A stretch of DNA of 11,674 bases from UBA3478 sp964217345 (GCA_964217345.1 CAXPJI010000020.1:1-11674); one strand, 5' to 3'. Positions 1 to 6,983 are shown, numbered from the stretch's first letter. The notes: generated by a model from the sequence alone, not told the origin. A program made the numbers and translations.

Positions 1-1203
1 CTAGAAACTTTCAATGCCGTTAAATCTAAAAAACCAGATATGAAGGTGGGTGTTTTGGGCTGCATGGCAGAACGATTAAAACATCAATTTTTAGAGGAGG
101 AAAAAATTGTCGACATGGTTGTGGGTCCTGATGCCTACAAAGACCTACCTAATCTCGTTGGAAAAGTCGACGAGGGAAGAGAGGCTGTAAATGTGATTCT
201 TTCTAAAGAAGAAACTTATGGCAACATAGCTCCTGTTCGATTGGGATCGAACGGAGTAACTGCATTTGTATCCATCACTAGAGGCTGTGACAACATGTGC
301 ACCTTCTGCGTGGTTCCATTTACTCGAGGTCGCGAACGAAGTAGAGATCCTGAATCTATCTTGAAAGAAGTAAATGACTTGTGGGATAAAGGGTTCAAAG
401 AAATCACCCTTCTGGGCCAAAATGTTGACTCTTATCTGTGGTATGGCGGAGGTCTTAAAAAGGACTTTGAAAAGGCCAGCGAAATACAAAAAGCAACTGC
501 GGTGAACTTTGCAGACCTCTTAGCTTTAGTTGCAGAGGCCCAACCTAAGATGAGAATTCGATTCTCTACAAGCAATCCGCAGGACATGACCCTAGATGTA
601 ATCGAGGTAATGGCCAAGTACGATAATATCTGTAAATACATTCATCTACCCGTACAGAGTGGATCAGATCGCATTTTGAAGAAAATGAATCGTCTTCACA
701 CTCGCGAAGAATATAAGAGGCTTATTGACAATATTCGTTCGATCATTCCTGACTGCGGGATTAGTCAAGATATGATTGCTGGTTTCCCAACAGAGACTGA
801 AGAAGATCATCAGGACACCCTATCTCTAATGGAGTATGTGAAATATGATTTCGGATTTATGTTCGCCTATTCTGAACGTCCAGGCACTTTAGCCGGTAGA
901 AAATTTGAAGATGACATTCCTGAGGAAGTAAAAAAACGTCGATTGAACGAAATCATTCAGCTGCAACAGAAACATGCCTTGTATCGCACTCAAAGCCATG
1001 TAGGTAAAACCGAAGAGGTGTTGATTGAGGGTGATTCAAAAAAATCAGACCAGCACTGGATGGGTAGAAACTCTCAGAACACTGTTGTTGTTTTTGAGAA
1101 AGAACACTTTAAAATCGGTGATTATGTCAATGTGAAAATTGAAGACTGTACCTCAGCTACCCTTCTCGGTAAAGCGGTAGGATATGGAGTTCACCAAAGT
1201 TAA
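1..1203 (+). CDS. miaB: tRNA-2-methylthio-N6-dimethylallyladenosine synthase MiaB (5' partial)
   Basis: Radical-SAM methylthiotransferase that adds a methylthio group to position 2 of i6A37 in tRNAs reading UNN codons; it acts in the cytosol. The frame is open from base 1, so the true start lies upstream and about 400 codons are visible. The end of the N-terminal MTTase domain is present, with the cluster cysteine of the GCMAERL motif at 61-63. The radical-SAM motif RGCDNMCTFC follows, with its cysteines at codons 286, 298 and 307, then GQNV, the TIM-barrel segment (HLPVQSGSD, GFPTET), and a C-terminal TRAM domain over roughly the last 65 residues (HVGKTEEVLIEG to LLGKAVG). A polar segment of about 20 residues after GQNVDSY looks longer than in E. 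coli MiaB; I believe it is usual in Bacteroidota. The gene ends 5 bp before the next start and probably heads the operon ending at secG. The MtaB and RimO relatives are less likely given the CDNMCTFC sequence. Confidence 0.96.
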   Translation, partial: LETFNAVKSKKPDMKVGVLGCMAERLKHQFLEEEKIVDMVVGPDAYKDLPNLVGKVDEGREAVNVILSKEETYGNIAPVRLGSNGVTAFVSITRGCDNMCTFCVVPFTRGRERSRDPESILKEVNDLWDKGFKEITLLGQNVDSYLWYGGGLKKDFEKASEIQKATAVNFADLLALVAEAQPKMRIRFSTSNPQDMTLDVIEVMAKYDNICKYIHLPVQSGSDRILKKMNRLHTREEYKRLIDNIRSIIPDCGISQDMIAGFPTETEEDHQDTLSLMEYVKYDFGFMFAYSERPGTLAGRKFEDDIPEEVKKRRLNEIIQLQQKHALYRTQSHVGKTEEVLIEGDSKKSDQHWMGRNSQNTVVVFEKEHFKIGDYVNVKIEDCTSATLLGKAVGYGVHQS

Positions 1204-1208
1204 AACGT

Positions 1209-2426
1209 ATGGATTCGGTTAATCAAATTAAACAACGATTCGAAATCATCGGTACCAACCGTAAGCTCGAGATGGCTATCGAAAAAGCGATTCGAGTGGG
1301 TCCCACCGATATTTCAGTACTCATTACCGGAGAAAGTGGGGTCGGTAAAGAGGTGATGCCCAAAATCATACACTCTCAATCACACAGAAAACACCACAAG
1401 TATATCGCCGTAAACTGTGGAGCTATTCCCGAAGGAACCATAGATTCAGAATTATTCGGCCACGAAAAGGGGGCCTTCACGGGGGCCACTCAAACGCGTC
1501 AGGGATATTTTGAAGTAGCAGATGGGGGCACTATTTTTCTAGATGAAGTTGGTGAACTACCCCTACCTACTCAGGTTCGTCTTCTGCGTGTACTCGAAAC
1601 TGGAGAGCTCTTAAAAGTAGGTTCTTCAAAGGTTCAGAAAACCAATGTTAGAATCATCGCGGCCACCAATGTAAAGATGCAAGAAGCTATTCAAAAGGGA
1701 CAATTCAGAGAAGATCTTTACTATCGTTTGAGCACAGTAGAGATCGAACTACCACCTCTTCGCGAACGCAAAGAAGATATTCATCTGTTGTTTAGAAAAT
1801 TTGCAGTTGACTTTTCGAGAAAATATAATATGCCTACCATCCGACTAGAGGACGATGCCATTCAATTATTGGAGAAATATCGTTGGCCAGGAAATATTAG
1901 ACAGCTTAGAAATACCGCAGAGCAGCTTTCGGTTTTAGAGACTGAACGAAGCATAAGTGCGTTAACCTTGAATCAGTACTTACCACACTTGTCTGGAGAT
2001 AACTTTCCAGCTTTGGTTGGAAAAAACAAACAAGACGACGGAGGAGACTTTAGCAGCGAAAGAGAAATTTTATATAAAATACTCTTTGACATGCGCGCAG
2101 ACATTAATGAATTAAAAAAGATCACCTCCAACCTAAGTGGAGGAGTTATCGATCGAACCGAAGAAGTAGACATAGAACCCAGAGGATTATCTAACGAGAA
2201 TACAGCGATACTTAGTCTTCCCGAGAACCGTAAACCAAGTCTTATAGACGATTACGACTTCGCAGAAGAAATTCAAGAAGAAGAAACCTTATCATTGCAT
2301 GAGAAAGAGATCGAACTCATTAAAAAATCTTTAGAACGAAATGGTGGTCGAAGAAAAGCTGCCGCCGAAGAACTGGGGATTTCAGAGCGAACCCTCTATC
2401 GAAAAATAAAGCAGTACGATTTATGA
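1209..2426 (+). CDS. sigma-54-dependent enhancer-binding regulator lacking a receiver domain
   Basis: Transcriptional activator of the AAA+ family that remodels RNA polymerase carrying sigma-54 (RpoN). The AAA+ domain begins almost at the N-terminus: Walker A GESGVGKE at residues 41-48, the sigma-54 contact loop GAFTGA at 88-93, Walker B GGTIFLDE at 106-113, the arginine-finger region FREDLYYRL around 166-174, and the sensor II segment RWPGNIRQLRN at 225-235. A polar, acidic linker (about 265-365) leads to a Fis-type helix-turn-helix at about 378-402 (RRKAAAEELGISERTLYRK). No response-receiver, GAF or PAS domain precedes the AAA+ module, so activity is probably set by expression level or a partner protein rather than phosphorylation. 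The stop overlaps the lptE start as ATGA, so the two are likely translationally coupled. The intact GAFTGA loop makes sigma-54 dependence likely; its targets cannot be read from the protein. Confidence 0.93.
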   Translation: MDSVNQIKQRFEIIGTNRKLEMAIEKAIRVGPTDISVLITGESGVGKEVMPKIIHSQSHRKHHKYIAVNCGAIPEGTIDSELFGHEKGAFTGATQTRQGYFEVADGGTIFLDEVGELPLPTQVRLLRVLETGELLKVGSSKVQKTNVRIIAATNVKMQEAIQKGQFREDLYYRLSTVEIELPPLRERKEDIHLLFRKFAVDFSRKYNMPTIRLEDDAIQLLEKYRWPGNIRQLRNTAEQLSVLETERSISALTLNQYLPHLSGDNFPALVGKNKQDDGGDFSSEREILYKILFDMRADINELKKITSNLSGGVIDRTEEVDIEPRGLSNENTAILSLPENRKPSLIDDYDFAEEIQEEETLSLHEKEIELIKKSLERNGGRRKAAAEELGISERTLYRKIKQYDL

Positions 2427-2938
2427 AAAAATTGGGAGTCAGTTTATTAGTGATTCTACTCTATTCTTGTGGCCTTAAGATTAATTATAATCTTTCGGGA
2501 GCAAGTGTTGGAACTGCTGAAAGTTTTCAAGTAAACTTCTTTCAAAATGTTGCTGATCAATCACCGGGATCTACAATTGAACCTGGACTAGATCGAGATT
2601 TTACTATGGCGCTTCAAGACCTTATTGTCAACCAAACAAGTCTTTCCCTCACTGGTTCAGGAGGAGACCTCGTTTACGAAGGTGAAATTGTAGCCTACAA
2701 CGTTCAACCAATGACCGCAACTGCGAATCAAACCGCTGCTCAAAACCGGTTAAACATAGCGGTAAATGTTAGATTTTACAACAACACTAAAGAAGATTCA
2801 AACTTCGAAAAGCGTTTTAGTTTCTTTTACGACTTTCCTGCAACGAGCCTTTTAGAAAGTGTAAAAGCGGAGGCCCACGAGGTGCTATTCGAACGAATTA
2901 CTCAAGATATTTTTAACGCCTCATTAGCAGACTGGTAA
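2423..2938 (+). CDS. lptE: LPS-assembly lipoprotein LptE (Bacteroidota type)
   Basis: Outer-membrane lipoprotein that, in characterised systems, plugs the LptD barrel and helps insert lipopolysaccharide into the outer leaflet. The N-terminus is a lipoprotein signal: MKK, a hydrophobic stretch (LGVSLLVILL) and a lipobox ending YSC, with Cys16 as the predicted lipidated residue. The mature protein has the GLKINYNLSGASVG start and the alternating polar/hydrophobic strands of the LptE family, with total length 171 aa. The assignment rests on this pattern and on its place between the sigma-54 activator and secG; overall similarity to proteobacterial LptE is weak. The start overlaps the upstream stop (ATGA), and the stop TAA shares its last base with the next ATG (TAATG), so expression is probably coupled on both sides. 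Confidence 0.85.
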   Translation: MKKLGVSLLVILLYSCGLKINYNLSGASVGTAESFQVNFFQNVADQSPGSTIEPGLDRDFTMALQDLIVNQTSLSLTGSGGDLVYEGEIVAYNVQPMTATANQTAAQNRLNIAVNVRFYNNTKEDSNFEKRFSFFYDFPATSLLESVKAEAHEVLFERITQDIFNASLADW

Positions 2939-3771
2939 TGCTAGTTAACGCTTCAACATATAATGATTGGCTCGAAAATTTCGAGAAGATAGGAGAAGAA
3001 GATCGCGAAGAAATTCGAGGAATAACGAAACGTTACCCTTACATGCAAAGTGCATGGGCGCTACTTTGGCTTTCGAGTGAACGACCTGAAACCAAACAAT
3101 ACGCGCTTCAAAGAGCCGCAAGTTTGAGTTCAAAGCACGCAATCTTGCACGCTCTTGACCTAGGAATCAATGATTCTATTGACATTGACGAATCCAGTAT
3201 TTCTAGTGCATCCTATCAACAAATTCAAGATATAGAAGAAGAAGTTGAGCTTGCGGGTGTTAAACCTAGAGAGAATAGAGTTGTACACGCCTTAACCCAC
3301 GTTAAGCAAACTTTTGAAATCGAACTACAAGAAGTCGTACCCAGCCCTCAAATCCCAATTATTGAAAGACCGAGCTTCGAACTCGAAGGATCTGTAGAGG
3401 CTACTGAAACCAGCGTACAAAAATCTTTTGCTGACTGGATGAAACTTATGGTGAGCGGACAAACTGTTGACCTTGTTGGTGGTGTTAGCTCAAATGAACA
3501 AGAACGAAGGTTTGCTCTACTCGATCAGTTTATTGAGAGTAAGCCAAAAATAAAAGCAGTAAGTGGAGAGGCAGAATCTCAAGTCACTTACGAAAACAAG
3601 TTTGAACTCGAGGATGTCGTTACGGAGACTTTAGCACAACTTCTATTTGATCAAAAAAAATACGGGAAAGCAATTAAAGCCTACAAGGCGCTTTCTTTGA
3701 AATATCCAGAAAAAAGTAGTTTCTTTGCCAACCAAATTAAAAATGCCAAGGCCCTTAAAGCCAAGGATTAA
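2938..3771 (+). CDS. uncharacterised protein with C-terminal TPR-like repeat
   Basis: No specific function recognised. The 277-residue product has no signal peptide or membrane segment and is probably cytosolic. Three parts are visible: an N-terminal helical region with a YPYMQSAWALLWL motif (residues about 34-46), a long polar acidic middle (about 80-160) rich in Glu and Ser, and a C-terminal part with a KSFADWMKLM motif, a LLDQFIESKPKI segment, and one TPR-like helix pair near the end (TETLAQLLFDQKKYGKAIKAY, then LKYP). The alanine, tyrosine and proline spacing of that last unit is typical of a tetratricopeptide repeat, which suggests a protein-binding role. It starts on the last base of the lptE stop codon and ends 11 bp before secG, so it is co-expressed with LPS-transport and Sec genes. 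A link to envelope biogenesis is inference from that context only. Confidence 0.8.
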   Translation: MLVNASTYNDWLENFEKIGEEDREEIRGITKRYPYMQSAWALLWLSSERPETKQYALQRAASLSSKHAILHALDLGINDSIDIDESSISSASYQQIQDIEEEVELAGVKPRENRVVHALTHVKQTFEIELQEVVPSPQIPIIERPSFELEGSVEATETSVQKSFADWMKLMVSGQTVDLVGGVSSNEQERRFALLDQFIESKPKIKAVSGEAESQVTYENKFELEDVVTETLAQLLFDQKKYGKAIKAYKALSLKYPEKSSFFANQIKNAKALKAKD

Positions 3772-3782
3772 GTGAAAAAAAT

Positions 3783-4124
3783 ATGAGCACATTTAGCATA
3801 TTTCTGATTCTAATCATCGTAGTTTCTCTGCTACTCACATTAGTAGTAATGGTTCAAAATCCGAAAGGAGGAGGGCTTTCTTCAAGCTTTGGAGGTAGTA
3901 CGCAAGTGGTAGGTGGAGTTAAAAACACCAACGACTTTTTGGACAAAACCACATGGACATTAGCTATTCTTCTAGTAGCCCTTATTCTACTATCAAATGT
4001 TTCTTTAAGAAGTGGATTCGCTCAAAACGAGTCGAAAGTACTAGACGGTAGCGAAGCTGTTATTGAAGAAGTTGCTCCAGCAGCCGTAGAAATTCCTGCA
4101 AACCCAACAGAGAACGAAGAGTAA
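3783..4124 (+). CDS. secG: preprotein translocase subunit SecG
   Basis: Small inner-membrane subunit of the SecYEG channel that stimulates SecA-driven export. Two hydrophobic segments are visible (about residues 4-23 and 54-74), separated by the conserved cytosolic loop VQNPKGGGLSSSFGGS, which identifies the family. The 113-aa length is normal. The last 25 or so residues form an acidic, proline- and alanine-containing tail (EEVAPAAVEIPANPTENEE), a feature of many Bacteroidota SecG proteins. The gene is last in the operon and is followed after about 25 bp by a strong hairpin terminator. The start is preceded by an A-rich stretch (gtgaaaaaaat) and not by a clear Shine-Dalgarno sequence. Confidence 0.95.
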   Translation: MSTFSIFLILIIVVSLLLTLVVMVQNPKGGGLSSSFGGSTQVVGGVKNTNDFLDKTTWTLAILLVALILLSNVSLRSGFAQNESKVLDGSEAVIEEVAPAAVEIPANPTENEE

Positions 4125-4149
4125 GATTTACTTCTGTTTAAAAGATACA

Positions 4150-4182
4150 AATGCCAGCTTGTCAGACAAGCTGGCATTTTTT
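4150..4182 (+). terminator. intrinsic terminator of the miaB-secG operon
   Basis: Fourteen-base perfectly complementary arms (AATGCCAGCTTGTC at 4150-4163 and GACAAGCTGGCATT at 4165-4178) are separated by a single base, so the innermost pairs must open to form the loop. A run of six T follows at 4177-4182. It lies 25 bp after the secG stop, where an operon end is expected. The A at 4150 and neighbouring bases offer only weak support for reverse-strand use. Confidence 0.88.
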
Positions 4183-4197
4183 ATTACAGCTTGTCAG
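4155..4197. repeat. 11-bp direct repeat CAGCTTGTCAG upstream of groES (candidate activator sites)
   Basis: CAGCTTGTCAG occurs exactly twice, at 4155-4165 and 4187-4197, with starts 32 bp apart, about three helical turns. The first copy lies inside the terminator stem and forms a dyad around 4164 (TTGTC-A-GACAA). The second lies just upstream of a sigma-54-like promoter. The spacing and dyad would suit a DNA-binding protein, possibly an enhancer-binding regulator. Alternatively, the second copy is a decayed duplicate of the terminator arm. The repeat is seen directly; the binding role is inference. Confidence 0.45.
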
Positions 4198-4208
4198 TTT
4201 TTCTCCTT

Positions 4209-4224
4209 TGGCATCATTTTCGTC
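4209..4224 (+). promoter_or_regulatory. possible sigma-54 (-24/-12) promoter of groES-groEL
   Basis: TGGCATCATTTTCGTC aligns with the sigma-54 consensus TGGCAC-R-N4-TTGCW. The -24 GG (4210-4211) and the following CA match. The -12 region keeps T and G with correct spacing but has CGT in place of TGC. Transcription would start about 12 bp downstream, near 4234, giving a leader of about 28 nt. The gap has no good TAnnTTTG housekeeping -7 element and no CIRCE-type repeat, which makes this the best promoter candidate, but the -12 mismatch leaves it uncertain. Confidence 0.4.
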
Positions 4225-4261
4225 TTTTTAGAAATTGAAAAACTTTTAAAACAAACATATT

Positions 4262-4540
4262 ATGTCAAATCCAACTATCAAACCATTAGCTGACAGGGTT
4301 CTAGTTGAGCCCTTAGAGGCTGAGACTAAGACAGCCTCTGGTATTATCATTCCAGACACAGCAAAAGAGAAGCCTCAAAAAGGTACTGTTGTAGCTGTTG
4401 GTCCTGGAACTAAGGACGAGCCACTTACAGTTAAGGTAGGTGACACAGTTCTTTATGGGAAATACGCAGGAACTGAGTTAAAACTTGAGGGAACGGAGTA
4501 CCTCATGATGCGTGAAAGTGACATTTTAGCAATTATCTAA
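4262..4540 (+). CDS. groES: co-chaperonin GroES
   Basis: Ten-kilodalton co-chaperonin that caps the GroEL ring as a heptamer and closes the folding chamber. The 92-aa product opens with the family signature IKPLADRVLVEPLEAE. It carries the mobile loop at about residues 18-33, with the GroEL-binding hydrophobic tripeptide III (28-30) before PD, then GTVVAVGPG (41-49), VKVGDTVLYGKYAGTEL (58-73), and a YLMMRESDILAII end. Length and motifs are normal. The ATG is preceded by an A/T-rich leader without Shine-Dalgarno sequence, as usual in Bacteroidota. groEL follows after 11 bp, so the pair forms a separate operon from the upstream secG operon, which ends at the 4150-4182 terminator. Confidence 0.98.
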   Translation: MSNPTIKPLADRVLVEPLEAETKTASGIIIPDTAKEKPQKGTVVAVGPGTKDEPLTVKVGDTVLYGKYAGTELKLEGTEYLMMRESDILAII

Positions 4541-4551
4541 TTCGAAAAATT

Positions 4552-6180
4552 ATGGCAAAGGATATCAAATTTGACATTGAAGCAAGAGACGGCCTAAAAA
4601 GAGGTGTCGATGCATTAGCAAATGCAGTTAAGGTAACGCTTGGTCCGAAAGGAAGAAATGTGATCATTTCAAAATCTTTTGGTGGCCCATCGGTAACTAA
4701 AGATGGAGTTAGCGTTGCAAAAGAGGTTGAGTTAACCGATGCTCTTGAAAACATGGGAGCACAAATGGTTAAAGAAGTAGCTTCTAAAACTAACGATCTT
4801 GCGGGTGACGGTACCACTACGGCTACTGTACTTGCACAAGCCATCGTAAAAGAAGGTTTAAAGAACGTAGCAGCAGGTGCTAATCCGATGGATCTTAAAA
4901 GAGGTATTGACAAAGCGGTTGAAGCCTTAGTAGAAGATCTTCACAAACAATCAAAAACCGTTGGTGACTCCACTGACAAAATCAAGCAAGTAGCTGCTAT
5001 TTCTGCAAATAATGACGGAACGATTGGTGATCTTATCGCTCAAGCCTTCGAAAAAGTAGGTAAAGATGGAGTAATCACTGTTGAAGAAGCGAAAGGAACC
5101 GACACCTACGTAGATGTAGTAGAAGGAATGCAATTCGATCGCGGATACCTATCTCCCTACTTTGTTACCGATTCAGAGAAGATGACTACTGAGCTTGAAA
5201 GCCCATACATCCTTCTTTACGACAAGAAGATTTCAGCAATGAAAGACTTATTACCCGTTCTTGAGCCCGTTGCTCAAAGTGGTAAGCCTCTTCTAATTAT
5301 TGCTGAAGATGTAGACGGTGAGGCTCTCGCTACTTTAGTAGTAAACAAACTTCGCGGATCACTTCGTATCGCTGCAGTTAAAGCTCCAGGATTTGGAGAT
5401 CGTCGTAAGGCAATGCTTGAGGATATCGCCATCTTAACTGGTGGTACAGTAATCGCTGAAGAGCGCGGATTTAGCCTTGACAACGCGACTATCGACATGT
5501 TAGGTACTGCAGAGAAAGTAAGCATTGATAAGGATAACACAACCATCGTAAATGGTGCTGGTAATGCAGATGACATTACTGCTCGTGTCAACCAAATTAA
5601 AGCTCAAATCGAGACCACAACTTCTGATTACGACAAAGAGAAACTACAAGAGCGTCTTGCGAAGCTAGCAGGAGGTGTTGCTGTTCTTTATGTCGGAGCT
5701 GCTTCAGAGGTTGAAATGAAAGAGAAGAAAGACCGTGTAGATGATGCACTTCACGCAACACGCGCTGCTGTTGAAGAAGGTATTGTTGCCGGTGGAGGTG
5801 TTGCACTAGTTCGTGCAAAATCGGTTCTTTCAAGCATCGAAACAACGAATGCAGATGAAAAAACCGGTATCCAAATCGTTGAGCGTGCGATCGAAGCCCC
5901 ACTACGCACCATCGTAGAAAATGCAGGTGGAGAAGGTTCAGTAGTAGTATCTAAAGTTCTTGAAGGTAAAGACGACTTCGGATATGATGCGAAAACCGAT
6001 CAATACGTGAACATGCTTGAAGCTGGAATTATTGACCCTAAGAAAGTTACTCGTGTGGCCTTAGAGAATGCTGCATCAGTATCAGGTATGATTCTAACTA
6101 CAGAATGCGCACTTATTGATATCAAAGAAGATGCGCCAGCAGGACCACCAATGGGTGGCGGAATGCCAGGCATGATGTAA
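4552..6180 (+). CDS. groEL: chaperonin GroEL
   Basis: Sixty-kilodalton chaperonin that forms a double heptameric ring and folds proteins with ATP and GroES in the cytosol. All landmarks are present: MAKDIKFD start, VTLGPKGRNV (28-37), the nucleotide-binding GDGTTT (85-90, with Asp86 equal to E. coli Asp87), the apical-domain segment with KAPGFGDRRKAMLEDIA, DALHATRAAVEEG holding the ATPase aspartate equivalent to E. coli Asp398, and GIVAGGG. It ends with a Gly-Met-rich tail (PMGGGMPGMM) that projects into the cavity. At 542 aa it has the standard length, with no sign of damage. Codon use is even and without rare-looking runs, as expected of a highly expressed gene. A palindromic terminator follows. 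Confidence 0.99.
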   Translation: MAKDIKFDIEARDGLKRGVDALANAVKVTLGPKGRNVIISKSFGGPSVTKDGVSVAKEVELTDALENMGAQMVKEVASKTNDLAGDGTTTATVLAQAIVKEGLKNVAAGANPMDLKRGIDKAVEALVEDLHKQSKTVGDSTDKIKQVAAISANNDGTIGDLIAQAFEKVGKDGVITVEEAKGTDTYVDVVEGMQFDRGYLSPYFVTDSEKMTTELESPYILLYDKKISAMKDLLPVLEPVAQSGKPLLIIAEDVDGEALATLVVNKLRGSLRIAAVKAPGFGDRRKAMLEDIAILTGGTVIAEERGFSLDNATIDMLGTAEKVSIDKDNTTIVNGAGNADDITARVNQIKAQIETTTSDYDKEKLQERLAKLAGGVAVLYVGAASEVEMKEKKDRVDDALHATRAAVEEGIVAGGGVALVRAKSVLSSIETTNADEKTGIQIVERAIEAPLRTIVENAGGEGSVVVSKVLEGKDDFGYDAKTDQYVNMLEAGIIDPKKVTRVALENAASVSGMILTTECALIDIKEDAPAGPPMGGGMPGMM

Positions 6181-6200
6181 TTCTTTACATCTTACTTATA

Positions 6201-6233
6201 AAAAAAGCCCCCAAATTTGGGGGCTTTTCTTTT
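6201..6233. terminator. bidirectional intrinsic terminator between groEL and the minus-strand gene
   Basis: A perfect palindrome at 6203-6228 (AAAAGCCCCCAAA / TTTGGGGGCTTTT) gives a six-pair GC-rich stem, GCCCCC/GGGGGC, extended by A-T pairs, with AAATTT as loop. T runs flank it on the plus strand (6225-6233, one C interruption), and six A at 6201-6206 serve as the T run for the minus strand. It sits about 22 bp from both convergent stop codons (groEL at 6180, minus-strand gene at 6251), so it can end both transcripts. Confidence 0.92.
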
Positions 6234-6250
6234 ATGGCTTTCTGCTCTCT

Positions 6251-6943
6251 TTAGAATAGCATGTAGAAGGTCATAGCCAGCATGACTGCATTTTCAATGA
6301 ATGTTGCTTCAGTCATTGGAAGCTTTAGTGCCGTACCCAAACAGGCGCACTGAATTTGTCTCTTGTCAAGTAATGAACGAATTACACCAAGAGTAGTTGA
6401 CCCCAAGATCACCAAGGTGATATATAACAGGATCTGAACCTCAAATCGAGCGATGAAAAGTGCTCCTAGGATAACTTCTAAAAATGGGTAAACTTTTCCA
6501 TAAAACGGTAACTTTTTGGCGATGGGATCGTACATAGAGAACGAAGGCGCAAAACCTTTCAAGTCAAGAAATTTGAAAAAACTAAACACCAAGAAGAAGC
6601 TTCCCATAAAATCAAGCATAGCATCTTCAAGACTTGAGGTTGCCCAGCGAAAACCGCTAAATGCAAATAAATAGGCACCGATCAGGTAAAGCGGATATAA
6701 TTGCTTCCATTTCGACACCTCAGCTTTTTCTGAAAAGACAGGCGATGACCTAAAGGTGTATTTTTCAGCTAATCCTTCTGAAAGTGTAGCTTCAGAGAGC
6801 CTTTGGTTAGTGGACAAAGTAATCTTGCCACTTTCTTTTTCAATCTCGACTTCGCTTACTCCTTGCTTCTCGACATAAAACTCTTTGAGCCTGGCTACGC
6901 AGGACATGCAAGTAATTCCGTCGATATAAAAGGTCTGTTTCAT
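6251..6943 (-). CDS. HMA-domain / MauE-DoxX-like membrane fusion protein
   Basis: The first 65-70 residues form a heavy-metal-associated (HMA) domain with the metal-binding motif GITCMSC (Cys12 and Cys15), as in copper chaperones and P-type ATPases. The rest is a membrane domain of about five hydrophobic segments (near 82-98, 107-125, 147-165, 169-187 and 212-230). Its CACLG motif (Cys199, Cys201) followed by KLPMTEATFIENAVM resembles the MauE/DoxX redox-associated family, whose methylamine-utilisation member helps disulfide formation or maturation of a partner. There are no P-type ATPase motifs (DKTGT, CPC), so this is not a truncated pump. Metal binding, probably copper or another soft metal, with a redox step is inference. 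The gene is transcribed alone, convergent with groEL and divergent from the GAF gene. The ATG is at 6943. Confidence 0.85.
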   Translation of the reverse strand: MKQTFYIDGITCMSCVARLKEFYVEKQGVSEVEIEKESGKITLSTNQRLSEATLSEGLAEKYTFRSSPVFSEKAEVSKWKQLYPLYLIGAYLFAFSGFRWATSSLEDAMLDFMGSFFLVFSFFKFLDLKGFAPSFSMYDPIAKKLPFYGKVYPFLEVILGALFIARFEVQILLYITLVILGSTTLGVIRSLLDKRQIQCACLGTALKLPMTEATFIENAVMLAMTFYMLF

Positions 6944-6973
6944 TGGTAAAAATAAGAGGTTATTCTACTTTTG
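6943..6973 (+). promoter_or_regulatory. Bacteroidota-type -33/-7 promoter for the GAF gene and purH
   Basis: TACTTTTG at 6966-6973 matches the Bacteroidota -7 consensus TAnnTTTG exactly. TTG at 6943-6945 lies 20 bp upstream, within the spacing described for the -33 element. Transcription would start near 6977-6980, leaving only about 12-15 nt of leader. The -33 element overlaps the start codon of the divergent gene. Confidence 0.65.
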
Positions 6974-6983
6974 TAGTTTAATA

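Noticed and set aside
145..489. Minus-strand open frame of 114 codons inside miaB
   Set aside because: It lies wholly within the radical-SAM coding region and its translation has no recognisable family pattern.
4129..4136. TACTTCTG as a housekeeping promoter for groES
   Set aside because: It has a mismatch in the TTTG part, no -33 partner, and lies upstream of the secG terminator, which would stop the transcript.
4125..4261. CIRCE (HrcA) operator upstream of groES
   Set aside because: Searched by eye for TTAGCACTC with its GAGTGCTAA partner; neither half is present.
4533..5902. Long minus-strand open frames antisense to groEL (4533-4913, 5274-5591, 5597-5902)
   Set aside because: They mirror a highly conserved gene with strong codon bias, which commonly leaves reverse frames open. 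Their translations show no domain and they have no start context.
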